Positions 24,924 through 32,083 of a stretch of 40,205 nucleotides of DNA are shown here, piece by piece. How positions within the stretch are numbered: the stretch's first letter is position 1; each line of letters begins with the position of its first letter. The position numbers were made by a program, and so were the translations under genes. Source of the stretch: an uncultured Burkholderiales bacterium (GTDB lineage: Bacteria; Pseudomonadota; Gammaproteobacteria; Burkholderiales; Burkholderiaceae_C); NCBI GenBank assembly GCA_903935585.1, contig CAIZSE010000031.1, forward strand, positions 1 to 40,205. Direction: 5' to 3'. The notes beneath the pieces are model-generated. The model had not been told where the DNA came from. It made no database searches and worked only from the letters and a program-made list of their open reading frames with translations.

Positions 24924-26311
24924 GCTGCGCTCGGTTGTTCTGCGGCCTGGGCGCTGCCCGGCAGCGCAGCATCCCAGGTGGCGCCATCGCGCTTGGCCTG
25001 GCAGACCTCGCGCCACCACTGTGGCCACTGGCCACTGGGGGCGATGCCGTCCACTGTGTCGGGGCCCACGCGTTGGCTGGCCACGGCGTTTTGCGCAAAG
25101 CCGGGCGGCAGTCCGCCGGCCTGCACGGTCTCTATGGCTTTGAGCAGCGTGCGCCGGTTGGCCATGATGACCTTGTCGCTGGTGCCCAGATGTTCGCGGG
25201 TGCGGTCCTGGATGGCACCCATGCTTTCGCAGGCCCACTGGTCGTGCACATTGATGTCGTCTTCGCCCATGCCCAGGAAGGTGCGCGAGATTTGCTCTTC
25301 GGGGTTGAAGCCCCAGTGGTTGTGTTGGCCCGCCTTGGGGATGTAGTCGGGCAGGGTCACCGAGGGCAGCCGCTGATTGCGCATGGCTTCCTTGTCCACC
25401 GGCCCGGCAAAACTGGTGAACACCGAATACCAATAGGTGTGCGTGTCGTCCACCGGCACATGCATTTGCGTGATGGTCATGGACTCGGACAGTGGAATCA
25501 CAAAGGTGTGCGGGAACAGCGCATTCGTCACCCGCACATGGGTCAGCGTCTCGTTGATCGGCCGCAAGGCCGTCAGGCGCATGCCCGTGTCGGTGGGCTC
25601 GAACGAAATGTCGGGCTGGTCCAGTTCTCGCATCACGCGCGTCATGGGCCAGCGTTCGCCTTGCACATCGCCTGCGCTCGCACCCCTGAACTGGCGGCCA
25701 TAGCTGCCTTCGAGCGACTCGTCCTTGAAAAAGCGGTGCAGGTAAGAGGCATGCGCCGGGTCAATGCCCACCTCAAACGCCTGCAGCCAGTTGCAGTGCC
25801 ACAAGCCCTTGAAGGCAAAGGTGTGCGTGGCTGGGGCGCTGAAAGCGTCGATGGCGGGCAGCGGCGGTGGTGTCTGGCCTTCTGGGCCGAACCAGCCGAA
25901 CAAGATGCCGCTGCGCTCGATCAGCGGGTAACTGCGCTGGCGCACCCGTTGGCACAGCGTGCTGCCGACGGGCTCAGCTGGGGTTTCGGTGCATTGGCCC
26001 GTCACATCAAACTTCCAGCCATGGAAGGGGCAGCGCAGGCCATCGCCTTCGTTGCGCCCATAGGCCAGATCGGCACCCCGGTGCGGACAGTCACGGTCGA
26101 GCAAACCGAACGCAGCTTGCGCGTTGCGAAACAGCACCAGGTCCTGGCCCAGAATGCGCACCGCCTTGACAGGGCGAATCGCCATGCGCGGATCGAGCGC
26201 GGGGTTGAATTCATCGACCAGCGCCACGGGCTGCCAATAATGGCGCATCACCGCGCCGCAAGCGGTGCCAGGGCCGATGCGGGTGATCAATTCGTTTTGT
26301 TCTGCTTTCAT
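24920..26311 (-). CDS. Rieske non-heme iron oxygenase, large subunit
   Basis: The 463-residue protein has an N-terminal Rieske [2Fe-2S] domain with C75-x-H77 (CPHRGAD) and C94-x2-H97 (CPFHGWKFD), then a catalytic domain with the mononuclear-iron motif D184-x2-H187-x4-H192 (DPAHASYLH). A later block, DDINVHDQWACESMGAIQDRTREHLGTSD, supplies the rest of the iron site and is characteristic of phthalate-dioxygenase-like, single-component-type oxygenases. Such enzymes hydroxylate, demethylate or cleave bonds in aromatic and related substrates. No small subunit gene is adjacent, consistent with this group. A Shine-Dalgarno GGAGA lies before the ATG at 26311. First gene of an operon with the ligase and ferredoxin; substrate unknown. 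Confidence 0.9.
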   Translation of the reverse strand: MKAEQNELITRIGPGTACGAVMRHYWQPVALVDEFNPALDPRMAIRPVKAVRILGQDLVLFRNAQAAFGLLDRDCPHRGADLAYGRNEGDGLRCPFHGWKFDVTGQCTETPAEPVGSTLCQRVRQRSYPLIERSGILFGWFGPEGQTPPPLPAIDAFSAPATHTFAFKGLWHCNWLQAFEVGIDPAHASYLHRFFKDESLEGSYGRQFRGASAGDVQGERWPMTRVMRELDQPDISFEPTDTGMRLTALRPINETLTHVRVTNALFPHTFVIPLSESMTITQMHVPVDDTHTYWYSVFTSFAGPVDKEAMRNQRLPSVTLPDYIPKAGQHNHWGFNPEEQISRTFLGMGEDDINVHDQWACESMGAIQDRTREHLGTSDKVIMANRRTLLKAIETVQAGGLPPGFAQNAVASQRVGPDTVDGIAPSGQWPQWWREVCQAKRDGATWDAALPGSAQAAEQPSAA

Positions 26312-26424
26312 GGGCGTCTCCGGTCCATCTGGGGTGTGGGACTGTTGGCCTGCGGGGCGAACGATCGTCTCTGTTAAATCAGTTTAAACCGCAATGCAGG
26401 GGATGCCTGCCAATGGGTGACAGC

Positions 26425-26496
26425 TTGACTTGCGTCAAATGAAATCGGCTGCAGGGCCGGCTGCAGGCTCGGATACCGATGTGCCAATTGACGCAA
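26425..26496. promoter_or_regulatory. Inverted-repeat-rich control region between oxygenase operon and cyclotransferase-like gene
   Basis: The 195-base divergent gap (26312-26506) holds TTGAC-N4-GTCAA (26425-26438), within which TTGCGTCAA (26430-26438) reappears inverted as TTGACGCAA at 26488-26496. Between them GGCTGCAG occurs twice (26447-26454 and 26459-26466), each containing the palindrome CTGCAG. Nested palindromes between divergent genes suggest regulator binding, but no regulator gene is adjacent. Confidence 0.45.
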
Positions 26497-26499
26497 AAT
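26494..26499 (+). promoter_or_regulatory. Candidate -10 element before the cyclotransferase-like gene
   Basis: CAAAAT (26494-26499) ends seven bases before the ATG at 26507; no Shine-Dalgarno sequence is present. It overlaps the TTGACGCAA repeat, so a protein bound there would block transcription. Confidence 0.35.
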
Positions 26500-26506
26500 C
26501 CTGCGC

Positions 26507-26902
26507 ATGAAACACGCACTTTTCATCTACGGCACCTTGATGCCCGGTTTGCGGCTGCAAGCCGAAATGCACGGCGCCCGTTTGGTGGGCGCGGCCCAGG
26601 TGCAGGGCCGTTTGGTCGATGTGGGTTGCTACCCCGGTCTGCTGCAGGGCGAAGGGCAGGTCACAGGCGAAGTCTATGAAGTTGATGAGGCTCACCTGGC
26701 CCGGCTCGACGCTGTGGAAGGCCTGTTGCCCGGCGACCCTGCCGCATCGCCCTACTGGCGCGAAATGGTCACCGTGCTCAGCGGCCCGTTGCAGGGCCAG
26801 CAGGTGCAAGCCTATGTGTATAAAAGCCCAACGGTCGGTTGCGTGTCAATCCCGCATGGCGACTACCGCCGCTACGTCCGCGAAGTGGGGCGGGAGTCCT
26901 GA
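26507..26902 (+). CDS. Gamma-glutamylcyclotransferase-like (YtfP/AIG2/GGACT family) protein
   Basis: The 131-residue protein has the family's opening, FIYGTLMPG (Y8-G9-T10-L11), and the presumed catalytic Glu at 71 in LDAVEGLLPG, followed by YWREMVTV and QAYVYK. The YGTL loop binds the gamma-glutamyl moiety and the Glu is the general acid/base. Members convert gamma-glutamyl amines, amino acids or related compounds to 5-oxoproline plus the free amine; many bacterial members have unknown substrates. The gene diverges from the operon that contains a gamma-glutamyl-amide-type ligase, which is why its presence here is meaningful. It ends ten bases from the convergent miaB gene. Length is typical. 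Confidence 0.85.
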   Translation: MKHALFIYGTLMPGLRLQAEMHGARLVGAAQVQGRLVDVGCYPGLLQGEGQVTGEVYEVDEAHLARLDAVEGLLPGDPAASPYWREMVTVLSGPLQGQQVQAYVYKSPTVGCVSIPHGDYRRYVREVGRES

Positions 26903-26912
26903 GTGGGCTTGC

Positions 26913-28250
26913 TCAGCCCTTGATCAAGAGCTCGCCACGCAGCGAGTGCGACAGCCCTTGCGTGATGCGCACATCCACCATCTGGCCGATCAAGCGGTCC
27001 ATGCTCGGGCCGCCGGGGAAGTTGACCACCCGGTTGCACTCGGTGCGGCCCGCCAGCTCGGTGGCGTCCTTGCGTGAAGGGCGTTCCACCAGAATGCGCT
27101 GCACTGTGCCCACGCGGCTTTCGCCAATGCGCTGCACGTTTTCTTCAATGGTGGCTTGCAGGTGGTGCAGCCTGCGCAACTTCACCGCATGGGGTGTGTC
27201 GTCGTGCAGGTTGGCAGCAGGTGTGCCGGGGCGGGGGCTGAAGATGAAGCTGAAACTGGTGTCAAAACCCACATCGGTGATCAGTTTCATCATCTTGTTG
27301 AAGTCTTCCTCGGTCTCGCCTGGGAAGCCCACGATGAAATCGCTGCTCAGCGACATGTCGGGGCGAATCGCCCGCAGTTTGCGAATCGTGCTCTTGTATT
27401 CCATGGCGGTGTAGCCGCGCTTCATGGCCATCAAAATCCTGTCCGAGCCGTGCTGCACCGGCAGGTGCAGGTGGCTCACCAGTTTGGGGATCGTGGCGTA
27501 AGCATCGATCAAGCGCTGGGTGAACTCGTTGGGGTGGCTGGTCACGTAGCGGATGCGCTCAATGCCCGGCATGTCGGCCACGTACTCCAGCAGCAGCGCA
27601 AAGTCGGCAATCTCAGATGTGTTGCCCATCTTGCCGCGGTACGCGTTCACGTTCTGGCCCAGCAGCGTGATTTCTTTCACGCCCTGCGCGGTCAGTCCGG
27701 CCACTTCGACCAGCACATCGTCAAAGGGCCGTGACACTTCTTCGCCCCGGGTGTAGGGCACCACGCAGTAGCTGCAATATTTGCTGCAACCTTCCATGAT
27801 CGACACAAAGGCGGTGGCGCCTTCCACCTTCGCAGGTGGCAGGTGGTCAAACTTTTCAATCTCGGGGAAGCTGATGTCCACCTGGGGGCGCTGCTTGCGC
27901 TCACGCTCGGCCAGCAACTCGGGCAGGCGGTGCAAAGTTTGCGGGCCAAACACCACATCCACATAAGGCGCACGCTTGATGATCTCGGCACCCTCCTGGC
28001 TGGCCACGCAACCGCCCACGCCGATCAGCACACCCTTGGCTTTCAGGTGCTGCACCCGGCCCAGATCGCTGAACACCTTCTCTTGGGCCTTTTCGCGCAC
28101 CGAGCAGGTGTTGAACAAAATCAGATCGGCCTCGTCCACGTTTTGCGTGGGCTCATAGCCCTGGGCCGCACTCAGCACATCGACCATCTTGTCCGAGTCG
28201 TACTCGTTCATCTGGCAGCCAAAAGTTTTGATGAAGACCTTCTTGCTCAT
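26913..28250 (-). CDS. miaB: tRNA-2-methylthio-N6-dimethylallyladenosine synthase MiaB
   Basis: MiaB is a radical-SAM enzyme that adds a methylthio group at A37 of tRNAs reading UNN codons. The 445-residue protein has an N-terminal MTTase domain with cysteines in [26 protein letters not shown] and GGCVASQEG, then the radical-SAM motif [17 protein letters not shown] (CxxxCxxC) and [12 protein letters not shown]. The C-terminal TRAM domain ([33 protein letters not shown]) binds RNA. A strong Shine-Dalgarno AAGGAGG precedes the ATG. The product is complete and of normal length. It stands as a single gene. Confidence 0.98.
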   Translation of the reverse strand: MSKKVFIKTFGCQMNEYDSDKMVDVLSAAQGYEPTQNVDEADLILFNTCSVREKAQEKVFSDLGRVQHLKAKGVLIGVGGCVASQEGAEIIKRAPYVDVVFGPQTLHRLPELLAERERKQRPQVDISFPEIEKFDHLPPAKVEGATAFVSIMEGCSKYCSYCVVPYTRGEEVSRPFDDVLVEVAGLTAQGVKEITLLGQNVNAYRGKMGNTSEIADFALLLEYVADMPGIERIRYVTSHPNEFTQRLIDAYATIPKLVSHLHLPVQHGSDRILMAMKRGYTAMEYKSTIRKLRAIRPDMSLSSDFIVGFPGETEEDFNKMMKLITDVGFDTSFSFIFSPRPGTPAANLHDDTPHAVKLRRLHHLQATIEENVQRIGESRVGTVQRILVERPSRKDATELAGRTECNRVVNFPGGPSMDRLIGQMVDVRITQGLSHSLRGELLIKG

Positions 28251-28345
28251 GCAGCCTCCTTGGAGGTGATGAAGTCAAAGCAAAGCAAAGCACGCCCGCG
28301 AAGGGCCAAAGTGCAGCGGTTCATGGTGTAGATCCAGAGGCTGTA

Positions 28346-28370
28346 GAAAGAAAAGGCGCGCTTGGCGCCT
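28346..28370 (-). terminator. Intrinsic terminator downstream of the DUF2889 gene
   Basis: On the minus strand AGGCGC (28370-28365) pairs with GCGCCT (28359-28354) around CAAGC, followed by TTTTCTTTC. It lies about 80 bases past the DUF2889 stop codon. Confidence 0.65.
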
Positions 28371-28451
28371 GGGAAAGAGGATTATCGCAGGCGCTCAGCA
28401 CGGGTTGCCGGGCTGGGCAAGTCCAGCGATCGTGAGCGCTGGTGTTTGCCT

Positions 28452-29069
28452 TCAGCCAGCGTTTGGACTTTTCGGCTTGTAAAACATCGGATAAGCCCTT
28501 TGCACCGTCGGGCTGTCATAAGCCCAGCTGTGGCATTGGCCCAAATGGAATGGCGCTTTGGTGACGGTGGGTTGGGGCGCGCCCGTTAGTTCGCGGCGGT
28601 GCCATTGGCCGGACGGCAAGGTCTGGTAGGCGGCGGTCGCCATGTTGGACAGCATTTCGCGCAGGTGGGTGCAGCCTTGTGTGCCGCCCACGTGTTCGTT
28701 GATGACTTTGCGCCAGCCCGGGCCCATGGTGCAGCCGATCAGTTTGTGCATGCCGTGGGTTGCGCCTGCGCATTCAGGGTGAGGAATGTCGTCCATGGAA
28801 GTGGCGAGGTCCTGGATGACCATTTGGTTGTTCAGGGTCACGCGAATTTTCAGGCCGTGGATGGGCTGCTGGGCAGGAAAGGGGCGCTCATTGGGTACTT
28901 GAAAACCGTAGGATTTGACATCGGTCAGTTCGGCTTCGATGTCCCAAAGGCCGTCTTCACGGTCGTAGCCTTGGTAGACCACGGTGCGCGTATGTGACAG
29001 TTTTCGGGGGGAGGGGGGTGGAAGTGCCAATGGAAATCTCGTGGGTCTGGTGTTCAATGCTCCGATCAT
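28452..29069 (-). CDS. DUF2889 domain protein
   Basis: The 205-residue product from the ATG at 29069 starts with a short variable stretch and continues LPPPSPRKLSHTRTVVYQGYDREDGLWDIEAELTDVKSY, the hallmark N-terminus of DUF2889. The block ATSMDDIPHPECAGATHGMHKLIGCTMGPGWRKVINEHVGGTQGCTHLREML is also family-typical, with conserved Cys and His that could bind metal. No biochemical function is established to my knowledge. The ATG has no Shine-Dalgarno sequence, and an in-frame TTG at 29030 would begin with the family's usual ALPPPSP and may be the real start. It diverges from the acyl-CoA ligase gene with 21 bases between the ATGs, so a shared control region is implied. Confidence 0.78.
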   Translation of the reverse strand: MIGALNTRPTRFPLALPPPSPRKLSHTRTVVYQGYDREDGLWDIEAELTDVKSYGFQVPNERPFPAQQPIHGLKIRVTLNNQMVIQDLATSMDDIPHPECAGATHGMHKLIGCTMGPGWRKVINEHVGGTQGCTHLREMLSNMATAAYQTLPSGQWHRRELTGAPQPTVTKAPFHLGQCHSWAYDSPTVQRAYPMFYKPKSPNAG

Positions 29070-29090
29070 ATCGATGCAGGAGCCCTCAAC

Positions 29091-30650
29091 ATGTCGCAGC
29101 CCATTCACCCCGCCGTTCGCCGCCAGACCATTGCCGATGCCCTGCGCCGCACGGCGATTCGCTTGCCTGCCAAAACAGGCATCGTTTGCGGTGCCACCAC
29201 CTGGACATATGCCGAGTTCGATGCCTTGGTGTCGCGTCTGGCGGCAGGCTTGGCATCCGTGGGCGTGGCCGAAGGGGACAAAGTGGCGGTATTGGCCCGC
29301 AATTCGCATGGCTTTGCCGCGCTGCGTTTCGCGCTGGCCCGGCGGGGTGCGGTGATGGTGCCGATCAACTTCATGCTCAAGGCCGAAGAGGTGGCGTTTA
29401 TCTTGCGCCATGCCGGCGCCCAAACCCTGGCCACTGACAGCGGTCTGGCCGAGCTGGCGCAGGCCGCTGCCAAGTTGGACACGCAAGTTCAGCAGTTCAT
29501 CTGGCTGCCGTCTGAAGACCCGAGCCAGCCCGTCGCGGGCATGCACAGTTTTGACACTCTGGCCGCCTGCACCGACGCGCTGCCCGATCTGCAGCTGGGC
29601 AGTTACGACGTGGCACAGATCGTCTACACCAGTGGCACCGAATCGTCGCCCAAGGGTGCCCAGCTCACGCACGATGCGGTGATGTGGCAATACGTCAGCT
29701 GCGTGATCGATGCCGAGATTGCCGAGGCCGATGTGGCCCTGCACGCGCTGCCGCTGTACCACTGCGCCCAGCTCGATGTGTTTTTTGGCCCGGCCATTTA
29801 CATGGGCAGCACCAACGTGATCACGGCCAAGCCCACGCCCGATAACCTGTTGCCGATGATCGAAAAATTCGGCATTACCAGTTTTTTTGCGCCGCCCACC
29901 GTGTGGATTGCGCTGCTGCGCTCACCCTTGCTGGACCCGGCCAAGCTGGCCCGATTGGCCAAGGGCTATTACGGCGCGTCCATCATGCCGGTGGAGGTGC
30001 TGAAAGAGCTGGCCGCTCGTTTGCCCAAGGTGCGCTTGTGGAACTTGTATGGCCAGACCGAAATCGCGCCGCTGGCCACCTTGCTCGGGCCCGAAGACCA
30101 GTTGCGCAAACCCGGCTCGTGCGGCAAGGCGGTACGCAACGTCGAGACCCGGGTGGTGAACGACGACATGCAGGATGTGGCCTTGGGTGAGGTGGGCGAG
30201 ATCGTGCACCGTTCGCCGCACCTGATGCTGGGTTATTTTCATGACGACGAGCGCACCCGGGCCGCCTTTGAGGGCGACTGGTTCCACAGCGGGGATCTGG
30301 GCATCATTGATGAAGAGGGCTACATCACGGTGGTGGACCGCAAGAAGGACATGATCAAGTCCGGCGGCGAAAACGTGGCCAGCCGCGAGGTGGAAGAGAT
30401 GATTTACCGCCTGCCTCAGGTCAGCGAAGTGGCGGTGGTTGGCCTGCCCGATCCCAAATGGGTTGAGGCGGTGACGGCGGTGATTGTGATCAAGGCCGGG
30501 CAAACACTGGATGAGGCCACTGTGATCGCGCACTGTGCCGAACACATGGCCGGATTCAAGTGTCCCAAACGGGTGGTCTTCACCGACACGCTGCCCAAAA
30601 ACCCGAGCGGTAAATTGCTCAAGCGCGATCTGCGGCTGCGGTATGCATGA
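29091..30650 (+). CDS. AMP-dependent acyl-CoA synthetase/ligase
   Basis: The 519-residue protein belongs to the adenylate-forming ANL superfamily. Motifs are seen in order: A3-like P-loop YTSGTESSPKGAQLTHDAV (about 183-200), ALPLYHCAQLDVFFGPAIYMG, YGQTEIAPLATLL, DWFHSGDLGIIDEEGYITVVDRKKDMIKSGGENV, and the C-terminal lysine in KNPSGKLLKRDL. Such enzymes activate fatty or aromatic acids with ATP and transfer them to CoA. The substrate cannot be fixed; sequence features suggest a medium-to-long chain or alicyclic acid ligase of the FadD3/FadK type. GGAG at 29079-29082 is a plausible Shine-Dalgarno sequence. A GNAT gene follows after 66 bases. Confidence 0.9.
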   Translation: MSQPIHPAVRRQTIADALRRTAIRLPAKTGIVCGATTWTYAEFDALVSRLAAGLASVGVAEGDKVAVLARNSHGFAALRFALARRGAVMVPINFMLKAEEVAFILRHAGAQTLATDSGLAELAQAAAKLDTQVQQFIWLPSEDPSQPVAGMHSFDTLAACTDALPDLQLGSYDVAQIVYTSGTESSPKGAQLTHDAVMWQYVSCVIDAEIAEADVALHALPLYHCAQLDVFFGPAIYMGSTNVITAKPTPDNLLPMIEKFGITSFFAPPTVWIALLRSPLLDPAKLARLAKGYYGASIMPVEVLKELAARLPKVRLWNLYGQTEIAPLATLLGPEDQLRKPGSCGKAVRNVETRVVNDDMQDVALGEVGEIVHRSPHLMLGYFHDDERTRAAFEGDWFHSGDLGIIDEEGYITVVDRKKDMIKSGGENVASREVEEMIYRLPQVSEVAVVGLPDPKWVEAVTAVIVIKAGQTLDEATVIAHCAEHMAGFKCPKRVVFTDTLPKNPSGKLLKRDLRLRYA

Positions 30651-30716
30651 AACGTTTGCGACGAAACGGCTTTGTTGCGGGGTTGCAGGCGCATTTGGCA
30701 AGAAAAATGGGGGGCA

Positions 30717-31253
30717 ATGGCCATGAGCAAACCAGGCAGCTCTAGAACTGGACGGTCAGGCGCGGCATGGCCCATCGTGTTGCGCCCTTTGCAGGTGGGC
30801 GACATCGGCTGGGTGGCGCATCGACAAGGTATTTTGTACGCGAAGGAGTACGGTTGGGACGGCACGTTCGAAGCGCTGGTGGCCGAGATTGCTGCTCAAT
30901 TTGTCAAAAATTTTGACCCTCAAAAAGAAAGCGCCTGGATCGCCGAGTGCGAAGGCCGTGTCGTGGGCTCGGTGTTTTTGGTCAAGGTGACTGATGTCGA
31001 GGCCAAGTTGCGCTTGCTTTACGTGGAACCCGAGGCGCGCGGCACAGGCCTGGGGCGGCGTCTGACCGATGAATGCATCGCTTTTGCCAAGGACCGGGGC
31101 TATCAAAAACTCAGCTTGTGGACCAACGACATCCTTCATGCCGCACGCCACATTTACCAGCAGGCCGGTTTTGTGTTGGTGTCAGAAGAAAGCCACCATT
31201 CATTTGGCCATGATCTGGTGGGACAGTACTGGGCTTTGGACCTTCGGGACTGA
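30717..31253 (+). CDS. GNAT-family N-acetyltransferase
   Basis: The 178-residue protein contains the acetyl-CoA-binding block VEPEARGTGLGRRLTDECI (RxxGxG) and later LWTNDILHAARHIYQQAGFVLV. It closely resembles the acetyltransferase half of the MarR-GNAT two-domain proteins, including SEESHHSFGHDLVGQYW, but lacks the MarR helix-turn-helix half. The ATG at 30717 follows a GGGGGG Shine-Dalgarno-like run; an in-frame ATG at 30723 and an earlier TTG at 30672 are alternatives. The N-terminus shows no DNA-binding motif. The substrate is unknown. It may be co-transcribed with the upstream acyl-CoA ligase gene. Confidence 0.85.
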   Translation: MAMSKPGSSRTGRSGAAWPIVLRPLQVGDIGWVAHRQGILYAKEYGWDGTFEALVAEIAAQFVKNFDPQKESAWIAECEGRVVGSVFLVKVTDVEAKLRLLYVEPEARGTGLGRRLTDECIAFAKDRGYQKLSLWTNDILHAARHIYQQAGFVLVSEESHHSFGHDLVGQYWALDLRD

Positions 31254-31322
31254 CACAAGCCGATAGGCCAAGGCGTCTGTTGCGTCACGTTGCAGGCGCA
31301 TCGAATTTCAAGGTCCTAGATA

Positions 31323-32030
31323 TCAGGCGCTTGCTGGGCACCAGCCCATTTCCAGCCAGTGCGCATAGCCTGGCTTGAAAGGCCATGCGGTGTATTGCAC
31401 CGGTGTGCCTGGGGGCAATACCTGTTCGGTCAGGTGGTCCAGCCAGGGGCTGATCGCACCGATGCGCTGTAACCAGTCTTGTCCTTCGCGGGTCTCCATG
31501 GCCAAGCCGGCAAGGCTCTTTTGTGCTGTTGGCAAAGGGGTGTCGGTCAGGCTTGGGCCGGACATGCGGTCGTGTACGCTGCCCCAAGCCACGTGTTTCA
31601 TCTGTTGTTGCAGTTGGCGCAAACGCCGGTTGACTGCATCCAATGGTTCCTGGGCAAAACGCAATTGCCCCAACACATTGTCAAACCAGAAAAAGGCATC
31701 GGGCATGGCCCGCACCCTATCGGGTAACTGCGCGAGGCCATCGCCCGTGTGCAGGTGCAGTGATGTTCCGTGACGTTTCAGATGTTGGCCATGCCGCCAG
31801 CGAAACAAGGGTGCAGCCAAGGGGTCGATGTCCCAGGCATGAACTTCGCTGAATTGCGCCAGCCAGTTTGTGGGCAGCATCCAGCCCGCGCTGGCCCCAA
31901 TCAGCACCAATTTTTGGCGCGGCATGGTTTGCGACAACAGCCAATCTGAAATCTGGGCAGACGCTGGCGCCCAGCGATCTTGTGATCGCCATGCGCGCCA
32001 ATGCCAATGCCATCCACCTGTCAAATTCAT
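31323..32030 (-). CDS. Methyltransferase-like protein of unknown function
   Basis: I do not recognise a named family. The 235-residue protein has a Rossmann-like pattern: KLVLIGASAGWMLPTNWL (motif I-like) and EVHAWDIDPLAAPLF (motif II-like acidic end), then DAFFWFDNVLGQLRF. This resembles class I SAM-dependent methyltransferases, without catalytic motifs that would name a substrate. Trp is unusually frequent at the N-terminus (WHWHWRAW). No signal peptide. It is the last gene on the minus strand after the VWA gene, 53 bases away, but its own -10-like TAAAGT lies six bases before the ATG, so it may be transcribed separately. Confidence is good for the gene, low for the function. Confidence 0.75.
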   Translation of the reverse strand: MNLTGGWHWHWRAWRSQDRWAPASAQISDWLLSQTMPRQKLVLIGASAGWMLPTNWLAQFSEVHAWDIDPLAAPLFRWRHGQHLKRHGTSLHLHTGDGLAQLPDRVRAMPDAFFWFDNVLGQLRFAQEPLDAVNRRLRQLQQQMKHVAWGSVHDRMSGPSLTDTPLPTAQKSLAGLAMETREGQDWLQRIGAISPWLDHLTEQVLPPGTPVQYTAWPFKPGYAHWLEMGWCPASA

Positions 32031-32036
32031 GCGCGT

Positions 32037-32042
32037 ACTTTA
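32037..32042 (-). promoter_or_regulatory. Candidate -10 element before the methyltransferase-like gene
   Basis: On the minus strand TAAAGT (32042-32037) ends six bases before the ATG at 32030, with no Shine-Dalgarno sequence. A leaderless promoter downstream of the VWA gene is possible. Confidence 0.35.
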
Positions 32043-32083
32043 AACCGTGGCGCGCATGCGGCGATGGGACTTGGCGATGCTTG

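Noticed and set aside
24924-25433. N-terminal extension of the ligase frame to 25433
   Set aside because: The extra 170 residues are His/Arg/Gly/Pro-rich noise lying inside the oxygenase gene in another frame; the GS homology begins at the ATG at 24923.
23700-26377. Long plus-strand frames (480-548 codons) opposite the oxygenase and ligase genes
   Set aside because: Their translations have no recognisable domain, while the minus-strand frames carry complete Rieske and GS motifs; high GC at third positions explains the open frames.
26376-26392. AT-rich GTTTAAAC palindrome near the oxygenase start as a specific operator
   Set aside because: Single short palindrome (8 bases) without a second copy; may be part of the promoter but nothing supports a specific regulator.
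28284-28300. Short repeat GCAAA around the miaB upstream region as a regulatory repeat or tRNA remnant
   Set aside because: Only a few AAAGC copies, no cloverleaf, no anticodon or T-loop sequence; probably chance.
29070-29762. DUF2889 frame extending upstream to 29762
   Set aside because: The extension overlaps the acyl-CoA ligase gene on the other strand and has no DUF2889 similarity before about 29040.
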